A stretch of DNA of 14,176 bases from an uncultured Collinsella sp. Lineage in GTDB: Bacteria; Actinomycetota; Coriobacteriia; Coriobacteriales; Coriobacteriaceae. Below are positions 1 through 6,852 of the stretch, piece after piece. The notes beneath the pieces are model-generated. The model saw only the letters and a list, made by a program, of their open reading frames with translations, did not search any database and was not told the DNA's origin. How positions within the stretch are numbered: the stretch's first letter is position 1; each line of letters starts with the position of its first letter. The stretch spans positions 1 through 14,176 of the forward strand of contig UQJA01000048.1 in the NCBI GenBank assembly GCA_900541285.1, read 5' to 3'. The position numbers and the translations under genes are program-made.

Positions 1-31
1 TTAAGTGGCCTTCTTTGCGTGCGGAACTCAT
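1..31 (-). CDS. Possible 5' end of a minus-strand gene running off the left edge
   Basis: On the minus strand an ATG at 31-29 opens a frame reading MSSARKEGHL to the window edge. Only ten residues are visible, so no family can be assigned. The upstream sequence has a G-rich stretch (complement of 40-52) rather than a clean Shine-Dalgarno site, which weakens the call. The edge bases ttaagtggcc would form a perfect palindrome if preceded by ggccac, so this may instead be half of a non-coding inverted repeat. I list it only because it is open to the edge. Confidence 0.2.
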   Translation of the reverse strand, partial: MSSARKEGHL

Positions 32-117
32 TTTGAGCAAGCACCCGCCCTGCCGGGGCTCCCGGGTTCTGTGACGACTCGGCCGTTCGGGTCAGGTAGG
101 CTGATAGGAAAGATGGT

Positions 118-148
118 GGCGGAGGCGCAAAATGCGCCTCCGCCTTTT
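118..148 (+). terminator. Intrinsic terminator ending an upstream plus-strand transcript
   Basis: A perfect 11-bp GC-rich stem (118-128 with 134-144) closes a 5-base loop and is followed by four T on the plus strand. The T-run is on the plus side only, so it should end a transcript coming from left of the window. Bases 32-117 before it contain no convincing gene. They could be the untranslated end of that transcript or a small RNA that I could not match to SRP, RNase P or 6S RNA. Confidence 0.75.
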
Positions 149-180
149 GAATGTGATGAAAGTGTGGCGAAATGAGCTTA

Positions 181-255
181 AAACTTCCGTAAATGTGATA
201 AATGTCACGTTTTACCTAGGGTAAAATGTGGGAAATATCACGTTTACGGAAGTTT
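181..255. promoter_or_regulatory. 75-bp extended dyad upstream of the AAA ATPase gene
   Basis: Two nested inverted repeats share one centre at base 218. The outer arms are 181-200 and 236-255 (19 of 20 positions match). The inner arms are 206-216 and 220-230 (10 of 11 match). They are separated by a mismatched 5-base bulge. The right end is only 19 bases from the start codon at 275 and overlaps where a promoter should lie; taaaat at 222-227 could be a -10 element. It is either a large operator or a hairpin-forming repeat. Confidence 0.6.
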
Positions 256-274
256 CTTTGCGGGAGGTTCGGTC

Positions 275-1639
275 ATGCAGCGAGATATCATTGCCAAGCT
301 TAACGCTTGGAAAGCGTCGGAATATCGTAAGCCGCTTATTCTTAAGGGGGCGCGCCAGGTTGGAAAGACATGGGCGCTTAAGGAGTTCGGACGAACCTCA
401 TACCGCAATTTTGTGTATCTGACGCTCGAGGAGCCGTCACCTGGGGTACAGAGCGAGTACGCTCAGTTTTTCGAAGGTACGCGCGATCCTCGACGGATCA
501 TCTCAAACCTTTCCCTGGCACTTGGACAGCCTATCGATCCCGGCGAGACGCTGCTTATTATTGATGAGATTCAGGATTGTCCTTCTGCAGTCGGCGCCCT
601 TAAATACTTCTGTGACGAGGCCCCCGAGTATCACGTCGCATGCGCAGGGTCTTTGTTGGGCGTTCGCTTGTCCCGTGAGACCAGCGCTTTTCCGGTGGGA
701 AAGGTCGAGTTCATGGAGATGCGCCCCATGAGCTTTTCCGAGTTTCTGAAAGCCGAGGGCGCTGCAAACTACGACGAATACCTTGGCGGCCTGGATCAGA
801 TCGAGACAGTGCCCGATTTCTTCCATGTCCGTCTCGTCGAGCATCTTCGTCGTTATTTTGCATGCGGCGGCATGCCAGAGGCTCTTGGCCGGTGGGTGGA
901 GACGGGCGATATCGTTCAGGTCGATAAGGTGTTGTCTGATCTCTTGGATTCCTACGAGCGCGATTTTGCCAAGCATGGTGGCCGTGCGCAGTTCGCCAAG
1001 CTTTCGCAAATATGGAATTCGATTCCAGCTCAGTTGGCGCGCGAGAACAAAAAGTTCGTTTGGGGTGCGGTGCGCGAGGGGGCTCGTGCTCGAGAATACG
1101 AGGATGCTCTGGAATGGCTTGCCGATGCTGGGCTCATCACGGCGGTTCGCCTTAATGCTGCCGGTGGTGTGCCGCTCTCTGCGTACGATGACCTCAAGGC
1201 ATTTAAAGTCTACTGTCTTGATGTCGGCTTGCTGCGCCGCATGGCAAGGCTGGATGCGTCCGCTTTTGCCATCTCGGATGCGCTATTTTCTGAGTTCAAA
1301 GGTTCGTTCGCCGAGAACTATGTGCTTCAGGCATTACTTTCACAGTTAGATGCTGCTCCGCGTTATTGGACAAACGAGAAGCCGAAGCACGAAGTCGATT
1401 TTTTGATTCAAGTCGGAAACGAAATCGTTCCCGTCGAGGTCAAATCGGGAGAGGTCGTTCATTCCAAGAGCCTTAAGTACTATGCCGACAAGCATGCGGA
1501 GACGACTCCATTGAGGGTCCGCTACTCACTTAAGAACCTAAAGCTCGACGACGGGGTGCTCAACATTCCGTTGTATTTGGCTGATCGATCTGTCCCTCTT
1601 ATCAAAAAGGCGCTTGATTGTGCGCATCTTGACGTTTAG
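275..1639 (+). CDS. AAA-family ATPase with DUF4143-type C-terminal domain
   Basis: A 454-residue protein of the common prokaryotic AAA ATPase/DUF4143 family, whose cellular role is not established. Walker A is GARQVGKT (residues 25-32), Walker B is LLIIDE (93-98), and a sensor-like AGSLLG follows at 124-129. The C-terminal part carries the spaced acidic and lysine residues of a PD-(D/E)XK-like fold: E347, D375, then E388-V-K390. Members are usually cytosolic and about 380-470 residues, so the gene looks full length. The ATG at 275 has GGGAGG at 262-267, seven bases upstream. It stands alone, convergent with the AraC-type gene, and lies behind the large dyad at 181-255, which may control it. 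Such genes are often single, variable accessory genes. A defence or toxin role is possible, but nothing here shows it. Confidence 0.88.
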   Translation: MQRDIIAKLNAWKASEYRKPLILKGARQVGKTWALKEFGRTSYRNFVYLTLEEPSPGVQSEYAQFFEGTRDPRRIISNLSLALGQPIDPGETLLIIDEIQDCPSAVGALKYFCDEAPEYHVACAGSLLGVRLSRETSAFPVGKVEFMEMRPMSFSEFLKAEGAANYDEYLGGLDQIETVPDFFHVRLVEHLRRYFACGGMPEALGRWVETGDIVQVDKVLSDLLDSYERDFAKHGGRAQFAKLSQIWNSIPAQLARENKKFVWGAVREGARAREYEDALEWLADAGLITAVRLNAAGGVPLSAYDDLKAFKVYCLDVGLLRRMARLDASAFAISDALFSEFKGSFAENYVLQALLSQLDAAPRYWTNEKPKHEVDFLIQVGNEIVPVEVKSGEVVHSKSLKYYADKHAETTPLRVRYSLKNLKLDDGVLNIPLYLADRSVPLIKKALDCAHLDV

Positions 1640-1703
1640 ATCCTGGGTGAGCTGACGGGCGGCGGCTAATTAATCGCTCCGTTACGGCCAGGGAGCTTGG
1701 GCC

Positions 1704-2708
1704 TTAGCGATGCTCGCTTCGCCAGGCCGTGGGTGTCATGCCGGTGTATTGTTTGAAGGCTTGGGCGAAGGCGGCCTGCTGGGGGTAGCCTAGACGCTCT
1801 GTCACCTGCGCTATCGTGAGCGCGCTATCGGCCAAAAGGTCCTGTGCTCGCTCCATACGGCGTCTGCGAATGTAGGCGCCCAGGGACTCGCCAGTTTGGG
1901 CCTTAAAGGTGGCGCATAGTTTGGAGCGGCTTGTGTAGAGCCTCTCGGCCACCTCGTTGACACCCACACGTCTGCCTTTGTCGAGCGCGCGCTCAATCAT
2001 CGCCGCTGCTTCTTCGGCAATGGTTATGCTGACGCGTGTGTCTGCCGCCTGCCGTGCCTGCTTGTGGGCCGCGCGCGAACAGGCGAGCTCCGCGACCATG
2101 GCCTCCACGATGCCCTGCATATAGACGTGTCCGCCTACGGTGCGGGCGCGTTCCTCGTTAATCCGGCGCAGCGTGTGGCAGATGGCAGACGTCGCTTCCT
2201 CGTACCATGGCTCGGCAAACGCCTCAAAGATTCCCGTGAACTCGGTGGGATAGCGGTGCTCCAGTTCGTCAAAATATCCAGGCAAAAAGAGCACCGAGCA
2301 CGAGTGATAGAGCTCCCCCGCAAACAGCGGGCTTAATTCCTCGCCACAGCTATCTTGGATAAAGCTGCAAACGGCATTGTTTGGCCACGGTCCATGCAAG
2401 GGTTTAAGGTTCGCGGGCGTTATGCCAGCCTCGGGCATGCATGTAAGTGTGGGCGCGCTGACCTCGCTCACGCAGGCGTATGGCTCGGGCGTGTATTCGG
2501 CTAGGTACATGTTGCGCGTCGGGGTTATGAAATGCTCCATGACGATGCATGTGGGGGAGAGGGGCATGATCCATGCGCGTCCGTGCGCCCGGTCGTTTGC
2601 CACCTCGCCGGTAAAGACAGCGCCCTTGCCGGAAAGCTTCAAGCCAAACTGCTCAAACTGCGGTGCATAGAGCTCGGTTATGTCGGTCGCGGCCCGATGC
2701 ATTTTCAA
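1704..2708 (-). CDS. AraC-family transcriptional regulator
   Basis: A 334-residue regulator. The C-terminal 100 residues form the two-helix-turn-helix AraC/XylS DNA-binding domain: first HTH about 249-270 (VNEVAERLYTSRSKLCATF), second about 298-320, with the typical LGYPQQAAFAQAFKQYTGMTPTAWR ending split around residue 320. The N-terminal 200 residues are a family-variable sensing region that I cannot assign to a ligand. The likely start is TTG at 2708, because GGAAGG(GG) on the minus strand sits at a good distance; ATG at 2702 is an alternative with longer spacing. The gene is divergent from the ABC pair with a gap of about 114 bases, so it most likely activates those genes and may control itself. 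Pairing of an AraC regulator with a heterodimeric ABC transporter parallels ybtA-ybtPQ, which suggests a metallophore or small-molecule inducer. That is inference. Confidence 0.88.
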   Translation of the reverse strand: MKMHRAATDITELYAPQFEQFGLKLSGKGAVFTGEVANDRAHGRAWIMPLSPTCIVMEHFITPTRNMYLAEYTPEPYACVSEVSAPTLTCMPEAGITPANLKPLHGPWPNNAVCSFIQDSCGEELSPLFAGELYHSCSVLFLPGYFDELEHRYPTEFTGIFEAFAEPWYEEATSAICHTLRRINEERARTVGGHVYMQGIVEAMVAELACSRAAHKQARQAADTRVSITIAEEAAAMIERALDKGRRVGVNEVAERLYTSRSKLCATFKAQTGESLGAYIRRRRMERAQDLLADSALTIAQVTERLGYPQQAAFAQAFKQYTGMTPTAWRSEHR

Positions 2709-2770
2709 AAGCGTCCCCTTCCTTTGCGGAAACGTCCACGCCTGGCTCGATTGTGTGCCTTGGCTAACAT

Positions 2771-2803
2771 ATCAATGATAAGTTGATTGAGGTTAACTCT
2801 CAA
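2771..2803. promoter_or_regulatory. Paired short dyads in the AraC/ABC divergent region
   Basis: Two inverted repeats, each with 5-bp arms around a 7-bp centre, lie end to end: atcaa/ttgat at 2771-2775 and 2783-2787, and ttgag/ctcaa at 2787-2791 and 2799-2803. They share base 2787 and are 16 bases apart. They lie between the divergent start codons, where a regulator site is expected. They are candidate operators for the adjacent AraC-type protein; no clean sigma70 promoter could be picked out. Confidence 0.35.
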
Positions 2804-2822
2804 GCCGTCAGAAGGGAACCTC

Positions 2823-4649
2823 ATGGCAAAGGGATCAAAAAGGGAAGGCGGCGGCATCGGCGAGCTGCTTGCATATGCCGGTGACCGTAAATACCTCACG
2901 TATTTGGGCATGGCTCTCTCGGCGCTCTCGCAGCTGCTGAGCTTTGGCCCGTACGTGTGCATCTGGTTTGTCGCGCGAGACCTTATCGCTGTGGCGCCTA
3001 ACTGGAGCGAAGCCACCGACATCGCGATGTATGGCTGGTGGGCCGTTGGTTTTGCCCTGGCAAGCATCGTAGTTTATTTCGTGGGGCTCATGTGCACGCA
3101 CCTGTCTGCGTTTCGCTGTGCGTCCAATATCCGCAAGACTACGAGCGAGCACCTGCTTAAGCTGCCGCTTGGCTACTTTGACACGCACGCCACCGGTGAG
3201 CTGCGCCGTGTTGTAGACGGATGTGCCGCCTCCACCGAGACTTTGCTCGCGCACATGCTGCCCGATATCGCCGGCGCCACCGCCATGGTCGCAGGCCTGC
3301 TCGTGCTGCTTTTCGCCCTCGATTGGCGTTTGGGGGTGGCATGCCTCATCTCGGTGGCCATTTCGTTTGGCGCCATGGCCACCATGATGGGCGGCAAAGG
3401 CGCCGAGTTCATGAAGGCCTACATGGGAGCGCTGGTCAAGATGAACAAGACCGGCACCGAATACGTACGCGGCATCCCCGTGGTTAAGGTGTTTCAGCAG
3501 ACGGTCTACTCCTTCAAGGCCTTCCACGATGCGATTGCCGAATACGCCGACATGGCACAAAGCTATGCGGGCACGTTCTGCCGAGGTCCGCAGGTACTTA
3601 ACCTTACCGCGCTCAATGGTCTTGTGGCATTCCTGCTGCCCGTGGCGTTGCTGTTGGCGCCGGGCGAGACGGACTTCGCGCATTTTATGGCAAACTTCAC
3701 GTTTTACGCGATATTTTCGGCCGTGGTACCGACGGCCATGACCAAGCTCATGTTTGTGGGCGAGGCCTCTCAGATGAGTGCCGATTCGCTGGCTCGCATC
3801 CGAAGCGTCATGGATTCCAGGCAGCTCTCCGTGCCCGCCCAACCCAAGCACCCTGCCGGCGGCGACGTGCGATTTGAGGACGTGAGTTTTACCTACGAGG
3901 GTGCCGAAGCATCTGCTGTCAGCCATGTGAGTTTTAGCGTTTCCGCTGGTAGCACCCTCGCCCTGGTGGGTCCCTCGGGTGGCGGTAAGTCAACCTGCGC
4001 AAGCCTGATCCCGCGTTTTTGGGATGTTTCCTCGGGTCGAGTGCTCGTAGGCGGCGTGGACGTTCGCGATATGGATCCGCACGAGCTTATGGACCAGGTC
4101 GCCTTCGTGTTCCAGACCAACCAGCTGTTCCGGCAAACACTTGCCGATAACGTGCGCGCCTCTAAGCCTACGGCCACTGACGACGAAGTGCGTGCGGCCC
4201 TCTCCACAGCTCAGTGCGACGACATTGTGGCCAAGCTCCCGCAGGGCATCAATACCATGCTCGGCGCTGGCGGAGCATATCTTTCGGGCGGCGAGGTCCA
4301 GCGCGTGGCACTCGCCCGCGCGATCCTTAAAGACGCGCCTATCGTGGTGCTCGATGAGGCCACGGCGTTTGCTGATCCCGAGAACGAGGCGCTCATCCAG
4401 CGCGCCTTTAGCAAGCTGGCGGCGGGTCGCACGGTCATTATGATTGCGCATCGGCTCTCGACTGTAGTGGGTGCAGACCAAATCGTGGTGCTCAACCAGG
4501 GCAGCGTGCAGGAGTCGGGTACCCATGCCGAGTTGCTGTCCCAAGAGGGTCTGTATGCCAAGATGTGGGCCGAATACGAACAGGCCGCGAGCTGGAAAAT
4601 CACTGCAGCGACCGCGGATGCCGCCGTCACGAAGGGAGGCGAGGCCTAA
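2823..4649 (+). CDS. ABC exporter-fold half-transporter, first of a pair
   Basis: A 608-residue membrane-spanning ATPase: transmembrane domain about 20-320 with several hydrophobic helices, then the nucleotide-binding domain. Walker A is GPSGGGKS (383-390), signature LSGGEVQR (487-494), Walker B D511-E512, H-loop H543. The sequence after Walker B is DEATAFADPENE, not the usual ASLD form. I associate that variant with YbtP/YbtQ- and IrtA/IrtB-like transporters, which have exporter architecture but import siderophores; this is from memory and not searched. The chosen ATG at 2823 has GAAGGG six bases upstream; a TTG at 2787 in frame has no such site. The stop TAA abuts the next ATG, so the two genes are translationally coupled and should form a heterodimer. 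Substrate unknown; drug or peptide export remains possible. Confidence 0.88.
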   Translation: MAKGSKREGGGIGELLAYAGDRKYLTYLGMALSALSQLLSFGPYVCIWFVARDLIAVAPNWSEATDIAMYGWWAVGFALASIVVYFVGLMCTHLSAFRCASNIRKTTSEHLLKLPLGYFDTHATGELRRVVDGCAASTETLLAHMLPDIAGATAMVAGLLVLLFALDWRLGVACLISVAISFGAMATMMGGKGAEFMKAYMGALVKMNKTGTEYVRGIPVVKVFQQTVYSFKAFHDAIAEYADMAQSYAGTFCRGPQVLNLTALNGLVAFLLPVALLLAPGETDFAHFMANFTFYAIFSAVVPTAMTKLMFVGEASQMSADSLARIRSVMDSRQLSVPAQPKHPAGGDVRFEDVSFTYEGAEASAVSHVSFSVSAGSTLALVGPSGGGKSTCASLIPRFWDVSSGRVLVGGVDVRDMDPHELMDQVAFVFQTNQLFRQTLADNVRASKPTATDDEVRAALSTAQCDDIVAKLPQGINTMLGAGGAYLSGGEVQRVALARAILKDAPIVVLDEATAFADPENEALIQRAFSKLAAGRTVIMIAHRLSTVVGADQIVVLNQGSVQESGTHAELLSQEGLYAKMWAEYEQAASWKITAATADAAVTKGGEA

Positions 4650-6407
4650 ATGTTCGCCTCATTCCAAAAGAAGTATTTCCTATCCGATAAAGGCGTCGCC
4701 GGCGTAAAACGCGGCATTTTCTGGACCACGCTCACCAATCTCATTACCATGGCCGGCATGGGCTTTTTATTCCTGGTCATGGCCGGTTTTGTCGAACATC
4801 TCGCCGCCGGCGCCGACCTGCCGGATGCCCTGCCGATCATGGGCGGCCTCCTGGTCTTTTTCGTGCTGCTCTTTGCCTCTAACTGGCAGCAGTATTACTA
4901 CACCTACTGCATCTTTTACGAGGAGTGCGGCAAGCAGCGCATGGAGATTGCCGAACGCTTGCGCAAACTGCCGCTGTCGTTTTTTGGTCGTCGTGATTTG
5001 GCCGATTTAACCGAGACCATCATGGGTGACGTCCAGGCCATGGAGCACGCCTACAGCCACGTGCTGGGAGAGCTTTGGGGTGCCATCATCGCAAGCGCCA
5101 TTGTATTCGTGGCGTCTCTGTTCTTTTGCTGGCAGCTGGCGATCGCGGCGTTTTGGAGCGTTCCCGTGGCCTTTGCCGTGCTGTATCTAACACGCGGTCC
5201 CATGACCCCGGTGTTCGATCGCGTGCGCGCCGAGAAGGTCAAGGTTACCGAGGCTATTCAAGAGACGCTCGACTGCGTTCGCGAGATCCGCGCCACCAAC
5301 CAGGAGGCCCATTATCTTGAGGGGCTCAACGCCGTGATCGATGCCGAGGAGCGCGAGACCACCAGAGGCGAGCTCGCCAACGGGCTTTTGGTCAACTCCG
5401 CCTTTGCCATCCTGCGTCTGGGCATTGCCACCACGCTGGTCACGGGTGCCGCGATGGTCGCCTCCGGGCAGGTCGACTTTTTGGTGTTGTTTGCCTTCCT
5501 GCTTATGGTGAGCCGTATCTATGCGCCCTTTGACCAGGCGTTAATGTTAATGTCCGAGCTGTTTGCCGCCGAGTCGTCTGCCAAGCGCATGCGTTCCATC
5601 ATGGAAGAGCCTGTGGCGCGGGGCAGCGAGAAATTTGAGCCCGTGGGCCACGATGTGGTGTTCGATCACGTGGCATTTGGCTATGGTGCGGGCGAGGACG
5701 GCCGCGCCGGCGAGAAGGTTCTTACCGATGTGAGCTTTACCGCCAAGGAAGGCGAAGTTACGGCGCTGGTCGGTCCTTCGGGTTCCGGTAAGTCTACGGT
5801 GAGTCGCCTGGCCGCGCGCTTTTGGGATGCCACCGAAGGCACGGTCACCGTGGGTGGCGTGGATGTTGCGAGCGTTGATCCCGAGGTGCTGCTGCGTGAT
5901 TACGCCATCGTGTTCCAAGATGTGCTGCTCTTTGACGACACGGTGATGGGGAACATCCGCCTCGGGCGTCGTGACGCCACCGATGAGGAAGTGCTTGCGG
6001 CCGCGCGTGCCGCCAACTGCGACGAGTTCGTGAACCGCATGCCGCAGGGCTATGACACCATGATCGGAGAGAACGGCTCCAAACTCTCCGGTGGCGAGCG
6101 CCAGCGCATCTCTATCGCCCGCGCGCTGCTCAAAGACGCGCCCATCGTGCTGTTGGACGAGGCGACGGCAAGCTTGGATGTGGAGAACGAGACCGTGGTA
6201 CAGCAAGCACTCTCCCGTCTGCTTGCAGGTAAGACGGTTATCGTGATTGCTCACCGTATGCGCACGGTGGAAAATGCCGACAAAATCGTTGTGCTCAAGG
6301 ATGGTGTGGTTGCCGAGCAGGGTGCTCCGGCGCAGCTCAAGGCGGCAGGCGGAGAATTTGCCCGTATGGTTGCACTGCAAAAGGAAGCGGCTGCCTGGCA
6401 GCTGTAG
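4650..6407 (+). CDS. ABC exporter-fold half-transporter, second of a pair
   Basis: A 585-residue partner of the preceding half-transporter. The transmembrane domain covers roughly residues 20-310; the nucleotide-binding domain follows, with Walker A GPSGSGKS (375-382), signature LSGGERQR (479-486), Walker B D503-E504 followed by canonical ATASLD, and H-loop H535. Both halves keep the catalytic glutamate, so both ATP sites may be active, unlike the degenerate-site heterodimers of the multidrug type. The ATG directly follows the stop of the first gene, with GGGAGG in the last codons of that gene as ribosome-binding site. Immediately after the TAG stop lies a perfect palindrome (6409-6441) that could end or protect the transcript. 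With the AraC-type gene this makes a three-gene divergent locus, best guess metallophore or cofactor transport. Confidence 0.88.
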   Translation: MFASFQKKYFLSDKGVAGVKRGIFWTTLTNLITMAGMGFLFLVMAGFVEHLAAGADLPDALPIMGGLLVFFVLLFASNWQQYYYTYCIFYEECGKQRMEIAERLRKLPLSFFGRRDLADLTETIMGDVQAMEHAYSHVLGELWGAIIASAIVFVASLFFCWQLAIAAFWSVPVAFAVLYLTRGPMTPVFDRVRAEKVKVTEAIQETLDCVREIRATNQEAHYLEGLNAVIDAEERETTRGELANGLLVNSAFAILRLGIATTLVTGAAMVASGQVDFLVLFAFLLMVSRIYAPFDQALMLMSELFAAESSAKRMRSIMEEPVARGSEKFEPVGHDVVFDHVAFGYGAGEDGRAGEKVLTDVSFTAKEGEVTALVGPSGSGKSTVSRLAARFWDATEGTVTVGGVDVASVDPEVLLRDYAIVFQDVLLFDDTVMGNIRLGRRDATDEEVLAAARAANCDEFVNRMPQGYDTMIGENGSKLSGGERQRISIARALLKDAPIVLLDEATASLDVENETVVQQALSRLLAGKTVIVIAHRMRTVENADKIVVLKDGVVAEQGAPAQLKAAGGEFARMVALQKEAAAWQL

Positions 6408-6408
6408 G

Positions 6409-6441
6409 AATGTGACAAAGGGACAGTCCCTTTGTCACATT
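6409..6441. repeat. Perfect 15-bp palindrome, REP-like
   Basis: Arms 6409-6423 and 6427-6441 (aatgtgacaaaggga and its exact complement) surround a 3-base centre, starting one base after the stop codon of the ABC gene. There is no T-run, so it is not a standard intrinsic terminator. The perfect arms, the GGGACAGTCCC core and the position right behind a gene are typical of short interspersed palindromes (REP/BIME-like). Copy number in the genome cannot be seen from this window. Confidence 0.7.
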
Positions 6442-6474
6442 GAATTCAACCCCATAGTTTCCAAAAGGTTAACT

Positions 6475-6507
6475 TTGGTTGACCATAATAGTTCGACTAA
6501 ACTAGTC
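6475..6507 (+). promoter_or_regulatory. Candidate promoter and operator of the metal ATPase operon
   Basis: A -35-like TTGGTT at 6475-6480 is 17 bases from a -10-like TAAACT at 6498-6503. Two small dyads overlap the -10: TAGT-TCG-ACTA at 6489-6499 and GACTA-AAC-TAGTC at 6495-6507. That placement would suit a repressor, for example a metal-sensing one, but the sites match no consensus I can name with confidence. Confidence 0.4.
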
Positions 6508-6540
6508 TCAAAAGCGTGCTCGAGCAAACTAATGAACTCG

Positions 6541-6572
6541 GGTGCTAAAGCACCATGCCGCGCTTGTGCGGC
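6541..6572 (+). promoter_or_regulatory. Two hairpins in the leader of the metal ATPase operon
   Basis: The leader forms two adjacent stems: ggtgct/agcacc at 6541-6546 and 6549-6554, then gccgc/gcggc at 6557-6561 and 6568-6572. The ribosome-binding site (GGGAG, from about 6577) follows immediately, ahead of the ATG at 6589. Translational or stability control is possible. No known riboswitch was recognised. Confidence 0.35.
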
Positions 6573-6588
6573 AAAAGGGAGAAGCAAC

Positions 6589-6834
6589 ATGAAGAAGTCG
6601 ACTTTTAACACCCTGCTTGTCGGTGGCGGTTTTCTGCTTGGTACGGCCGGCATCAAGCTGCTCACCAGCGCTCCGGTAAAGAATGCCTGCGTGCAGGGCA
6701 TCGCGTGCGGTATGCGCGTCAAGAACTGCTACCAGGACATGGTCGAGCAGGCCAAGGCCAATGTCGATGACATGGTTGCCGAGGCTGCTTACATCACCCA
6801 GAGCGAGGCCGCTGCTGACGAGGCAGCCGAGTAA
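6589..6834 (+). CDS. Small membrane-anchored protein, DUF6110-like, partner of a metal P-type ATPase
   Basis: An 81-residue protein. Residues 7-26 form one hydrophobic, glycine-rich segment (LLVGGGFLLGTAGIKLL), followed by a mostly helical polar tail with three cysteines (C34, C40, C47) and an acidic end (SEAAADEAAE). The GTAGIKLLTS block and the location directly upstream of a heavy-metal P-type ATPase match what I recall of the DUF6110 family. Start: ATG at 6589 with GGGAG about eight bases upstream; an in-frame extension into the preceding gene is not plausible. The gap to the ATPase gene is 18 bases, so the two are co-transcribed. It may act as a subunit, chaperone or metal-delivery protein for the pump. 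That role is inferred only from linkage; the cysteines could bind metal. Confidence 0.8.
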   Translation: MKKSTFNTLLVGGGFLLGTAGIKLLTSAPVKNACVQGIACGMRVKNCYQDMVEQAKANVDDMVAEAAYITQSEAAADEAAE

Positions 6835-6852
6835 CGCTCCCAGGCACAAACT

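Noticed and set aside
5..172. A plus-strand open frame at the left edge with no start signal
   Set aside because: It runs straight through the terminator hairpin at 118-148, has no Shine-Dalgarno site and is low in complexity.
2835..3926. A 363-codon minus-strand frame opposite the first ABC gene
   Set aside because: Composition is His/Gly/Arg-rich with no motif; it is a codon-bias shadow of the ABC transporter.
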